Positions 14,380 to 20,456 of a stretch of DNA of 20,456 nucleotides are shown here, one piece after another. The position numbers and the translations under genes were made by a program. Under the pieces are notes generated by a model. It was not told the DNA's origin. It saw nothing but the letters and a program-made list of their open reading frames with translations, and ran no database searches. The stretch covers positions 1 to 20,456 of the forward strand of contig NZ_JBFJVE010000027.1 in the NCBI RefSeq assembly GCF_041624275.1, in the 5' to 3' direction. Each line of letters opens with the position of its first letter. Within the stretch, counting starts at the first letter, position 1. The DNA is from Shimia sp041624275 (GTDB taxonomy: Bacteria; Pseudomonadota; Alphaproteobacteria; Rhodobacterales; Rhodobacteraceae).

Positions 14380-14808
14380 CTACCGCCTGCGGGTCAAATG
14401 GCTAATCGCCAATGATGCGAGAACGCAGCCGGTGAACAGGTACAGCCCCCAGCCGGTCTCGACCGTGACATGGCCCGCGCCCTTGACCAGCACCACGTAG
14501 AGGGCGATCAGGAAGACATCGGCCATGGCCAGCTTGCCGAGGATCTCGAGCGCCGGCAGCACCCTGCGGCGCAGCTGCCCGAAGTGGATCAGGGCGAGGC
14601 CGATGGTCTTCATGTAGGGGGCGAAAATGGCCAGGAAAGTGACCAGCAGCGCCAGCGCCGGGTCGGTGTCCCAGAGCGACTGAAGCCCCGAGATGATGGA
14701 AATCTCGGAGAGGCCGAAAATCGGCAGCAGGCCGGCGCGCAAGAGCGGCGCGAACCAGGCGATCGGAAAGAGGATCAGCAGCGACAGGTTGGCAAGGCGC
14801 AGGGTCAT
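14380..14808 (-). CDS. PqiA-family (paraquat-inducible protein A) membrane protein, single module
   Basis: The 142-residue protein is almost entirely membrane: about four helices (4-24, 50-72, 88-109, 118-137). It carries PqiA-like stretches: SLWDTDPALALLVTFLAIFAPYMK, LALIHFG, and ALEILGKLAMADVFLIALYVVLVK, which ends in the typical GHVTVETGWGLYLF block. Full PqiA proteins carry two such modules with CxxC zinc ribbons; here only one module is present and no CxxC. PqiA partners MCE proteins in lipid transport between membranes, but no MCE gene is seen nearby. ATG 14808 is chosen because the first helix starts there, although the Shine-Dalgarno is poor and a GC-rich hairpin (14823-14833 with 14848-14860) sits upstream. 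It is followed by radA. Confidence 0.8.
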   Translation of the reverse strand: MTLRLANLSLLILFPIAWFAPLLRAGLLPIFGLSEISIISGLQSLWDTDPALALLVTFLAIFAPYMKTIGLALIHFGQLRRRVLPALEILGKLAMADVFLIALYVVLVKGAGHVTVETGWGLYLFTGCVLASLAISHLTRRR

Positions 14809-14889
14809 GGGCCCAGAGGTAAGGGGGCGTCGGCGCCATGGCAAGCACCGACCGCCCCCCCGTTGTGCCTCTGTGCCGGCTGCCCGGTC

Positions 14890-15261
14890 TCAATCGGTGT
14901 CGGACTTCTTGGCCAGAATCAGGATCTCGACCCGTTTCAGGGCGCGCAGCACCCGCTCGGTGTGCAGATGCGGCATCATCCCGACGAGGTAGATATTGGC
15001 GACGATCAGCAGCACCGCCCAGGTGATGCCGTATTTCACTGCCCCCAGAACGTCGCTGGTGGTGAAGAACTGGATCGCGGCCCAGACCGAGATTGCCAGC
15101 AATGCGATCTGGACCAAGAGAATCAGCCGCGTCACCCGCCCCAGCCGCCGGCCCAGCATCTCGCGGATCAGCCCCCGCCAGCCCCAGGGCTGCGAGGCCC
15201 GCAGAAGATGCGCTTCATGCTCCGATTCCAGTTCCTGGATTCGCTTTTCGAGATAGTCCAT
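14890..15261 (-). CDS. Small two-helix membrane protein, DUF6768-like
   Basis: The 123-residue product has an N-terminal charged, coiled-coil-like segment (1-20; MDYLEKRIQELESEHEAHLL), then QPWGWRGLIREMLGRR. Two membrane helices (about 45-66 and 75-95) and a cytoplasmic end ERVLRALKRVEILIL (102-116) follow. The layout and the closing L-R-x-x-K-R-x-E-x-x motif resemble DUF6768 proteins as I recall them. The function is unknown. GGGAGGA five bases upstream strongly supports ATG 15261. It lies between mlaF (165 bp upstream) and the PqiA-like gene, all in the same direction, so an envelope role is plausible but unproven. Confidence 0.72.
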   Translation of the reverse strand: MDYLEKRIQELESEHEAHLLRASQPWGWRGLIREMLGRRLGRVTRLILLVQIALLAISVWAAIQFFTTSDVLGAVKYGITWAVLLIVANIYLVGMMPHLHTERVLRALKRVEILILAKKSDTD

Positions 15262-15425
15262 CGTTCCTCCCTTTCGCACCGGGGCCTGCGCGTGGCTTTA
15301 CGCGCGCTGTCATTGGCCCGGTGTCATTGAACAGGAGCCTAGCCCAGCGCGGGCCGCATGGCTACAGTCTCGGGCTCCACATGGTTCGGCCCGCTCTGCA
15401 AAGGGGTTAAGGGGCCTGCGCGCCG

Positions 15426-16172
15426 CTACCGCACCGCTTCGATCGGCCCCTCGGCGCTGCCCGATATGAACTGCGCCAGATAGGGATCGCCCGAGTGGTC
15501 CATCTCGCTTACCGGGCCGGTCCACTGGATCACCCCGTCGTGCAGCATCGCCACCTTGTCGGCGATGGCGCGCACCGAGGACATGTCGTGGGTGATGGTC
15601 ATCGCGGTGGCGCCCATCTCGACGACGATCTCGCGGATCAGGTCGTTGATGACCCCCGACATGATCGGATCAAGGCCGGTTGTCGGTTCGTCGAAAAAGA
15701 TGATCTCGGGCTCGGCGGCGATGGCGCGGGCCAGGCCGACGCGCTTCTGCATGCCGCCCGACAGTTCCGAGGGGAAGAGATCGGCCACATCCGGCGTCAG
15801 CCCGACGCGGCGCAGTTTTTCGATGGCGATGGCGCGGGCCTCGTCCTTGGGGCGTTTCAGCGAGCCGCGCAGCAGGCGGAAGGCGACATTCTGCCAGACC
15901 GGCAGCGAATCAAACAGCGCGCCGCCCTGAAACAACATGCCGAAGCGGGCGAGAAAGGCGTCACGGTCGCCCTTGCGCGCATCCTTGCCGTCGACGGTGA
16001 TCTGGCCGCTGTCCGGGGCGATCAGCCCCAGCACGCATTTCAGCGCCACCGATTTGCCGGTGCCCGAGCCGCCGATGATGACCATGGATTCGCCCTTGGG
16101 AATCTCGAGGTCGACCCCGCGCAGCACCTTCTTGGGGCCAAAGGATTTGTGAACGTCGTGAAAGCGGATCAT
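15426..16172 (-). CDS. mlaF: MlaF-like ABC transporter ATP-binding protein (phospholipid/organic solvent type)
   Basis: MlaF powers the MlaE permease in phospholipid transport that keeps outer-membrane lipid asymmetry. The 248-residue ATPase has Walker A GGSGTGKS (34-41), Q-loop Gln82 in MLFQGGALFDSLPVWQNV (the FQGGALFDSL block is distinctive of MlaF), signature LSGGMQKR (137-144), Walker B IIFFDE (157-162) and His195. Its ATG overlaps the mlaE stop by four bases. The usual next gene, an MCE protein (mlaD), is absent; a DUF6768-like membrane gene follows instead after 165 bp. Family assignment is firm; whether the exact substrate is phospholipid is inferred. Confidence 0.93.
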   Translation of the reverse strand: MIRFHDVHKSFGPKKVLRGVDLEIPKGESMVIIGGSGTGKSVALKCVLGLIAPDSGQITVDGKDARKGDRDAFLARFGMLFQGGALFDSLPVWQNVAFRLLRGSLKRPKDEARAIAIEKLRRVGLTPDVADLFPSELSGGMQKRVGLARAIAAEPEIIFFDEPTTGLDPIMSGVINDLIREIVVEMGATAMTITHDMSSVRAIADKVAMLHDGVIQWTGPVSEMDHSGDPYLAQFISGSAEGPIEAVR

Positions 16173-16951
16173 GAGGCGAAGAACAACGAGGTGAGCAGGA
16201 AGTTGGCGGCAAGGATCAGGACGGCGGCGGCCTGGACGCTGGCCTTGGTGGCGCGGCCGACGCCCTGCGCGCCGCGACCCGAATTCATGCCGTAGAAACA
16301 GCCCATCACGGCGGCGATACCGCCGAAGGCGGCGCCCTTGATGAGCGAAGAGATGACATCGCTGGCCTGTAGGAAATCGACGGTGTTGCGCACGTAAGTG
16401 GCCGGGTTGAAGCCCAGCTGCCGGGTGCCGACGACGAAACCGCCATAGATGCCGATGATGTCGCCGATGCCGACCAGCACAGGCACCACCAGCAGCGCCG
16501 CCAAGAGGCGCGGGGCGGTGAGGTATTTCATCGGATGGGTCGACAGGGTGGTCAGCGCGTCGATCTGCTCGGTGACTTTCATGGTCGCGATCTCGGCCGC
16601 GATCGACGAGGTGACGCGCGCCGCCACCATCAGCCCGACCAGCACCGGGCCAAGTTCGCGCACCATGCCGATGGCGACGATCTGCGGCACCACGGCCTCG
16701 GCCGAGAAGCGGCTGCCGCCGTCATAGATCTGCAAGGCCAGCGCGCCGCCGGTGAAAATCGCCGTCAGGCCGACCACCGGCAGCGACAGCCAGCCGATGT
16801 TGAGCAGCGCCACCGCGAATTCGCGCCCGTAGAAGGGCGGGCGGACGATATGTCCGAGGGCGGCGGCGGCAAAGATCGTCACCCGGCCGACCAGCGCCAG
16901 GAAATCCAGCACCGCGCGCCCCAGCGCCGCCAGAGGCGCGGTCAGGATCAT
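16169..16951 (-). CDS. mlaE: MlaE-like ABC transporter permease
   Basis: The 260-residue integral membrane permease carries the MlaE/TRIC-like core. It has GLTAIFTGGALALQ (61-74), then MVRELGPVLVGLMVAARVTSSIAAEIATMKVTEQIDAL, the conserved cytoplasmic-helix signature of the family, and a C-terminal GFVVGTRQLG...FYGMNSGRGAQGVGRATKASV block. About five hydrophobic helices are evident after an N-terminal interfacial helix. It forms a dimer with MlaF ATPases and normally MCE and STAS (MlaB) partners, neither of which is seen here. Start overlaps the alr stop (ATGA) and stop overlaps the mlaF start, so alr-mlaE-mlaF are translationally coupled. This order is shared by related genomes as I recall. 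Confidence 0.93.
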   Translation of the reverse strand: MILTAPLAALGRAVLDFLALVGRVTIFAAAALGHIVRPPFYGREFAVALLNIGWLSLPVVGLTAIFTGGALALQIYDGGSRFSAEAVVPQIVAIGMVRELGPVLVGLMVAARVTSSIAAEIATMKVTEQIDALTTLSTHPMKYLTAPRLLAALLVVPVLVGIGDIIGIYGGFVVGTRQLGFNPATYVRNTVDFLQASDVISSLIKGAAFGGIAAVMGCFYGMNSGRGAQGVGRATKASVQAAAVLILAANFLLTSLFFAS

Positions 16952-17982
16952 GAGGTATAGCGGCGACCGTAGCGGGCGCCCATCGAGGTCAGGATCTCGT
17001 AGCCGATGGTGCCGGCGGCATCGGCCAGCGTGTCGACCGACTGGTGGCGGCCCAGAAGTTGCAGGCTGGCGGGCTCTTCGGGCAGATCGGTGACATCGAC
17101 GCCGATCATGTCCATCGAGATCCGGCCGACCACCTTGCAGGGGGTGTCGCCGCTGTGCAGCCAGGCCTTTTCGCCCATGGCGCGGATGATGCCGTCGGCA
17201 TAGCCGGCGGCGATGGTGGCGATGCGGCTGGGGCGTTCGGCGATCCAGGTGTTGGAATAGCCGACGCTTTCACCCGGCAGCACCGAGCGGGTCTGGATCA
17301 CCGGAATGTCGAGCCGGGTCACCGGGGTGGCATCGACGAAGGGCAGCCCGCCGTAAAGGCCGACGCCGGGGCGGCAGAGGTCGAAATGATAGTCTTCGCC
17401 AAGCAGGATGCCGCCGGTGGCGGACAGCGAGCGCGGCACGCCGAGGCCGTCGGTCAGCTCGCGGAACAGCGCCAGTTGCTGCGGGTTCATCGGATGGCCG
17501 GGATCGTCGGCGCAGGCCAGGTGCGACATGATCAGCGTCGGCCCCAGCTCCAGCGCGATGTCGCGCAGCGATGCCCATTCGGCGGGCTCCATGCCGAGCC
17601 GGTTCATTCCGGTGTCGAGCTGAACCCCGAAAGGCGCACTGGGCAGCGCCTCGAAATGGCGCAGCATCTGTTCGGCGCTGTTCAGCATCGGGGTCAGGGT
17701 CATGTCCGAAATCATGTCGGTATCGCCGGCCATGTGCCCGGAGAAGACGTTGATTTCCGGCCCCGGACCAAGGGCTTCGCGCAGCGATGCGCCCTCTTCG
17801 GCGGCGGCAACGAAAAACCGGGTCACACCGGCATGTTGCAGGGCCCGCGCGACCCGGGTCGCGCCCAGCCCGTAGCCGTCCGCCTTGACCACGGCGGCGG
17901 TTTCGCAGGCGGTCATGGAATTCAGCGCGCGCCAGTTGTCACAGAGCGCAGAGAGGTCGATAGTCAGGGTTGCAGTAGCCAT
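16948..17982 (-). CDS. alr: Alanine racemase
   Basis: Alr interconverts L- and D-alanine with PLP, supplying D-Ala for peptidoglycan. The 344-residue enzyme has the PLP lysine Lys33 in VVKADGYGLG, the second catalytic Tyr242 in ESVGYSNTW, the GxRPGxxLYG-type block DLCRPGVGLYGG, and the C-terminal VGRISMDMIGVDVTDLP beta domain with the canonical SMD. All key residues are present and the length is slightly short of the ~360 norm. The first residues MATATLTIDLSAL match the family start. It overlaps mlaE and is preceded by an NTF2-like gene and dnaB. Only a weak GC-rich ribosome-binding site is seen. Confidence 0.95.
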   Translation of the reverse strand: MATATLTIDLSALCDNWRALNSMTACETAAVVKADGYGLGATRVARALQHAGVTRFFVAAAEEGASLREALGPGPEINVFSGHMAGDTDMISDMTLTPMLNSAEQMLRHFEALPSAPFGVQLDTGMNRLGMEPAEWASLRDIALELGPTLIMSHLACADDPGHPMNPQQLALFRELTDGLGVPRSLSATGGILLGEDYHFDLCRPGVGLYGGLPFVDATPVTRLDIPVIQTRSVLPGESVGYSNTWIAERPSRIATIAAGYADGIIRAMGEKAWLHSGDTPCKVVGRISMDMIGVDVTDLPEEPASLQLLGRHQSVDTLADAAGTIGYEILTSMGARYGRRYTS

Positions 17983-18040
17983 GCCCGGGTTGTCGAACGC
18001 CGTGCCGCCAAGGTCAAGGGGAAAGGCGCGCCGGCGGCGC

Positions 18041-18469
18041 TCAGGGCATGTAGGCGTTGGAATGCCACCAGATGCGCACCTCGGTTGCCAGACCCGCGGC
18101 GTCGAAGCTGGCTTGCAGGGTGCCGTCCAGCGTCAGCCGGGGCAGCGGGTCGCCGGGTTTGCGATCCGGCAGGCCGGTGCCGGTGGACCTGGCCCAGATC
18201 TCGAACAGCTCTTCCGAGGCGACCTGGTAATCGACATGCCAGTGCCCGATGCCGCCGTCGGGGGTTTCAGCCAGCACCGCATAATCGAGGTGAATATCTC
18301 GCTGCAGCAGGATGCGGTCCCAATAGGCGATCAGCTGCGCGCGCCCCACCTGCACCTGGAACGGGGTGTTGTGATACTGGCCGTCCGGGGTGAACAGATC
18401 GGCGAAACCGGCGCTGTCCTGCCCCTCCCAGACGCGTTTGTAGGCGGCCATGAAATCGTGGATGCTCAT
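18041..18469 (-). CDS. NTF2/SnoaL-like fold protein
   Basis: This 142-residue soluble protein has the cone-shaped NTF2-like fold pattern. Helices at the N-terminus (SIHDFMAAYKRVWEGQDSAGFADLFTPDGQYHNTPFQ) are followed by beta strands with GHWHVDYQ and DAAGLATEVRIWWHSN. A SnoaL-like catalytic or ligand-binding pocket is typical, but no substrate can be named. GAGGAGC upstream of ATG 18469 supports the start. It lies between dnaB and alr on the same strand with short gaps on both sides. The fold family is moderately supported; the role is unknown. Confidence 0.8.
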   Translation of the reverse strand: MSIHDFMAAYKRVWEGQDSAGFADLFTPDGQYHNTPFQVQVGRAQLIAYWDRILLQRDIHLDYAVLAETPDGGIGHWHVDYQVASEELFEIWARSTGTGLPDRKPGDPLPRLTLDGTLQASFDAAGLATEVRIWWHSNAYMP

Positions 18470-18510
18470 CGGCTGCTCCTCTGTTCGAAATGCGCGCGTC
18501 TCGGGGACGC

Positions 18511-18539
18511 AGGCTTTCGAAAAGCGCAGCCGATGTCAA
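18511..18539 (-). promoter_or_regulatory. Candidate promoter for the NTF2-like gene
   Basis: On the minus strand a perfect TTGACA -35 hexamer (18534-18539) lies 17 bp from AAGCCT (18511-18516), which is a poor -10. Its distance to ATG 18469 would give a leader of about 35 nt. It lies just past the dnaB stop. Low confidence because of the weak -10. Confidence 0.3.
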
Positions 18540-18561
18540 ACGCAAGCGGCCCGAGGCGTGC

Positions 18562-20046
18562 TCAGAAGCCGCCGTCCTCGGGCTGCTGCCAGGGCTTGAC
18601 CAGGTTGCCGAAGCGGGTGAACTGGGCCTCGAAGCTGAGTTCGACGGTGCCGATCGGACCGTGGCGCTGCTTGCCGACGATGACCTCGGCCTTGCCGTGC
18701 AGCCGTTCCATGGCCTCGACCCATTCCACCATGCGTTCGGCCTCGTGATCGCCGGGTTTCTCGCGTTCCTTGTAGTATTCCTCGCGGAAGACGAACATCA
18801 CCACGTCGGCATCCTGTTCGATCGAGCCCGATTCCCTGAGGTCCGAGAGCATCGGGCGCTTGTCGTCGCGGCTTTCGACCTGACGGCTGAGCTGCGACAG
18901 CGCGATCACCGGGATGTTCAGCTCCTTGGCGATGGCCTTCATGCCCATCGAGATCTCAGCGATCTCGTTGACCCGGTTTTCGGCGGTGCCGCGACAGAGT
19001 TGCAGATAGTCGATGATGAGCACGTCCAGCCCGTGGGTGCGCTTGAGCCTCCGGGCGCGGGCGGCGAGCTGCGAGATCGGCAGCGCCGGGGTGTCGTCGA
19101 TGAACAGCGGGCAGGCCTCGAGCGCCTTGGCGGCGTCGACGAAGCGGCGGAACTCGGCCTCGGTGAGATCGCCCTGGCGGATCTTGTGCGAGGAGATTTC
19201 CGAGGCTTCGGCCAGAATCCGGGCGGCGAGCTGTTCGGCGCTCATCTCGAGCGAGAAGAAACCGACCACACCGCCGTCGATCGCCCCTTCGCTGCCGTCG
19301 CTCTTGAGGCCTTTCTTGTAGGCCTTGGCGACGTTGAAGGCGATGTTGGTGGCCAGCGAGGTCTTGCCCATCGAGGGCCGCCCGGCGAGGATCAGCAGGT
19401 CCGACGGGTGCAGCCCGCCAAGCTGCTTGTCGAGATCGGTCAGCCCGGTCGAGACCCCGGCCATGCCGCCGCCGCGTTCATAGGCCTGGTTGGTGACGTT
19501 GACCGCTTCGGTCACCGCCTTCAGGAAGGAGACAAAGCCGCTGTCGGTCTGGCCCTGTTCGGAGAGCTTGTAGAGCGCCTGTTCGGCCTCGACGATCTGC
19601 TCTTTCGGTTCCAGCGCGACATCGGCCTTCTGGGCCTTGGAGGCGATGTTGTGGCCCAGCCCGATCAACTCGCGCCGAATCGCCATGTCATAGATCATCT
19701 GCGCATAGTCGCGCGCCGCGAAGGCCGAGATCGCGGCCCCGGCCAGACGGGCAAGATAGGCCGGCCCGCCCAGTTCCTTCAGCCCCTCGTCATCCTCGAG
19801 AAAGGCCTTGAGCGTCACCGGAGAGGCCAGATTGTTGCGCGCGATCCGCGCCGCCGCGACCTCGAAGATGCGGGCGTGGACCGGGTCGTAGAAATGCTCG
19901 GGCCGGATGATCGCGGCAACCCGGTCATAGATGTCGTTGTTGGTCAGGATGGCGCCCAGAAGCTGCTGTTCGGCCTCGATGGAATGCGGCATCGGATCGG
20001 CGGCTGCGGCCTCTCCGGTCGGATTGATGGTGGCGATTTCGTTCAT
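18562..20046 (-). CDS. dnaB: Replicative DNA helicase DnaB
   Basis: DnaB is the hexameric 5'-3' helicase that leads the replication fork. The 494-residue protein has the N-terminal primase-interacting domain (about 18-125; PHSIEAEQQLLGAIL) and a linker. The RecA-like domain has Walker A GRPSMGKTS (222-230), FFSLEMSAEQLAARIL (263-278), Walker B VLIIDYLQL (342-350), and the H4 motif region IALSQLSRQVESRDDKRPMLSDLRESGSIEQDADVVMF. A glycine/lysine-rich loop (244-259) after Walker A is longer than in E. coli. ATG 20046 follows a weak GAGAG. A TATACT -10-like element lies 25-30 bp upstream, and a cluster of DnaA-box-like 9-mers lies further up. pyrE precedes it on the same strand. Confidence 0.96.
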   Translation of the reverse strand: MNEIATINPTGEAAAADPMPHSIEAEQQLLGAILTNNDIYDRVAAIIRPEHFYDPVHARIFEVAAARIARNNLASPVTLKAFLEDDEGLKELGGPAYLARLAGAAISAFAARDYAQMIYDMAIRRELIGLGHNIASKAQKADVALEPKEQIVEAEQALYKLSEQGQTDSGFVSFLKAVTEAVNVTNQAYERGGGMAGVSTGLTDLDKQLGGLHPSDLLILAGRPSMGKTSLATNIAFNVAKAYKKGLKSDGSEGAIDGGVVGFFSLEMSAEQLAARILAEASEISSHKIRQGDLTEAEFRRFVDAAKALEACPLFIDDTPALPISQLAARARRLKRTHGLDVLIIDYLQLCRGTAENRVNEIAEISMGMKAIAKELNIPVIALSQLSRQVESRDDKRPMLSDLRESGSIEQDADVVMFVFREEYYKEREKPGDHEAERMVEWVEAMERLHGKAEVIVGKQRHGPIGTVELSFEAQFTRFGNLVKPWQQPEDGGF

Positions 20047-20070
20047 TTTCTCTCACTGTCCCTGGACCCG

Positions 20071-20076
20071 AGTATA
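20071..20076 (-). promoter_or_regulatory. Candidate -10 element for dnaB
   Basis: TATACT on the minus strand matches five of six bases of the -10 consensus. It lies 25-30 bp upstream of the dnaB ATG, implying a leader under 20 nt. No clear -35 is seen 17 bp away. Confidence 0.35.
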
Positions 20077-20113
20077 AGGCCAGCCCGGCGCGCGAAACCA
20101 GACGCAATAGATG

Positions 20114-20256
20114 CGTGGATAAGCATGCCCGAGCCCTGTGGGCGAGTTTGTGGATAACATAATTGGCGCCAGATATCGAGGATTTGATTGCATTACCCAC
20201 AATATCTGGAGGTTTTTGGCGCGTCCGACCTGATTCCCCGGAGAAAGTTCTCCACA
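20114..20256. promoter_or_regulatory. Cluster of DnaA-box-like 9-mers upstream of dnaB
   Basis: One perfect DnaA box, TTATCCACA, occurs on the minus strand at 20149-20157. Three one-mismatch versions accompany it: TTATCCACG (minus, 20114-20122), TTACCCACA (plus, 20193-20201) and TTCTCCACA (plus, 20248-20256). The stretch around 20145-20220 is clearly more AT-rich than the rest of the window. A GANTC methylation-type site, GATTC, is at 20232-20236. The cluster could make dnaB transcription respond to DnaA; an origin function is possible but unsupported. Confidence 0.55.
20169..20209. repeat. Inverted repeat CCAGATAT / ATATCTGG
   Basis: Exact 8-bp arms at 20169-20176 and 20202-20209 flank 25 bp, and a DnaA-box-like 9-mer abuts the right arm. 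A direct repeat TTGGCGC (20163-20169 and 20216-20222) brackets the structure. This may be an operator for a dimeric regulator. Confidence 0.6.
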
Positions 20257-20305
20257 GAAGGTTAACCGGGCGCGCCGTTGGTTCGCACCGATGGGCAGCC
20301 GGGGC

Positions 20306-20456
20306 TCAGCCCTTTTTGTTGGCCTCCTGCCAGGCGCGCGGATCCTTGAGGAAGGTCTCGACCTCGTTCAGCGTCGCCGCGTCGAAGGCGTCCTGCGCGC
20401 GGGCCTCGGCCAGCACGTCCCACCAGGTGCAGAGGTAATGCAGCGCCACCCCGTGA
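20306..20456 (-). CDS. pyrE: Orotate phosphoribosyltransferase, C-terminal end only
   Basis: Only the last 49 codons lie in the window; the stop is at 20306-20308 and the frame enters from the right edge. The sequence contains LHYLCTWWDVLAEARAQ, DAFDAATLNEVETFLKDPRAWQ and ends EANKKG. The tryptophan pair in TWWDVL followed by a short helix and LKDPRAW is characteristic of the C-terminus of alphaproteobacterial PyrE, which joins orotate to PRPP in pyrimidine synthesis. The gene precedes dnaB in the same direction, a neighbourhood I recall from Rhodobacteraceae. The call relies on a short tail, so some uncertainty remains. Confidence 0.75.
   Translation of the reverse strand, partial: HGVALHYLCTWWDVLAEARAQDAFDAATLNEVETFLKDPRAWQEANKKG

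Noticed and set aside
15262..15425. Possible small RNA or terminator in the mlaF to DUF6768-like gap
   Set aside because: The gap contains a 12-base direct repeat (GGGGCCTGCGCG at 15281-15292 and 15411-15422) but no convincing hairpin with a T-run or promoter; the repeat is likely chance in GC-rich DNA.
18481..18545. Hairpins after the dnaB stop as a terminator
   Set aside because: Stems of only five bases (GCGTC/GACGC and GCTTT/AAAGC) without a proper T-run; too weak to call.
18490..20157. A 555-codon plus-strand open frame opposite dnaB
   Set aside because: Antisense shadow of dnaB; its composition (Arg, Gly, Asp, His rich) is typical of a shadow and it has no domain signature.
20114..20256. 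Calling this region the chromosomal origin
   Set aside because: Only one perfect box and three near matches, no dnaA/parAB/hemE-type neighbours, and no skew data. Kept only as a DnaA-box cluster.

Overview
The window comes from a high-GC alphaproteobacterium, most likely of the Rhodobacteraceae/Paracoccaceae group. The evidence is a Hint-domain protein of the kind common in that group, the surE-pcm-nlpD cluster, the order pyrE-dnaB-alr-mlaE-mlaF ... radA-cvpA-purF, a B-type (Fe-S) PurF, and an intergenic stem-loop element ending in a CCCCGAGGATATTTG motif that I recall as frequent in these genomes. I cannot name the genus. No rRNA, tRNA, CRISPR array, transposase, phage gene or integrase was recognised.

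Layout, left half. Positions 1-767 (minus) hold a Hint-domain protein cut by the window edge. It diverges from an SDR-like protein (913-1692, +), which is followed by an orphan FbpC-type ABC ATPase (1853-2938, +). A WYL-type transcription regulator (2956-3615, -) diverges from tatA-tatB-tatC (3818-5438, +), the twin-arginine translocase, which is closed by a strong intrinsic terminator. A DUF815 AAA+ ATPase (5576-6418, +) then converges on the minus-strand cluster surE-pcm-nlpD (9158 down to 6428).

Layout, right half. Nearly everything is on the minus strand and reads leftward from 20456: pyrE (3' end only), dnaB, an NTF2-like protein, alr, mlaE, mlaF, a small DUF6768-like membrane protein, a PqiA-like membrane protein, radA, cvpA, purF, two tandem 84-residue paralogs of unknown role, and an SDR. 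alr/mlaE/mlaF overlap by ATGA junctions and so do surE/pcm, which indicates translational coupling. The content is mostly housekeeping: purine and pyrimidine synthesis, replication, DNA repair, cell-wall precursor supply, envelope lipid transport, protein export and protein repair.

I saw no obvious new defence or mobile system. The items most worth a second look are: a cluster of DnaA-box-like 9-mers with an inverted repeat upstream of dnaB; the pair of 84-aa paralogs with a structured leader and a REP-like element beside them; a 16-bp tandem repeat that duplicates the ribosome-binding region of surE; a TGACA-motif array between the WYL regulator and tatA; and MlaE/MlaF without an MCE protein nearby. 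All calls come from reading the sequence and recalled family knowledge. No database search was run.
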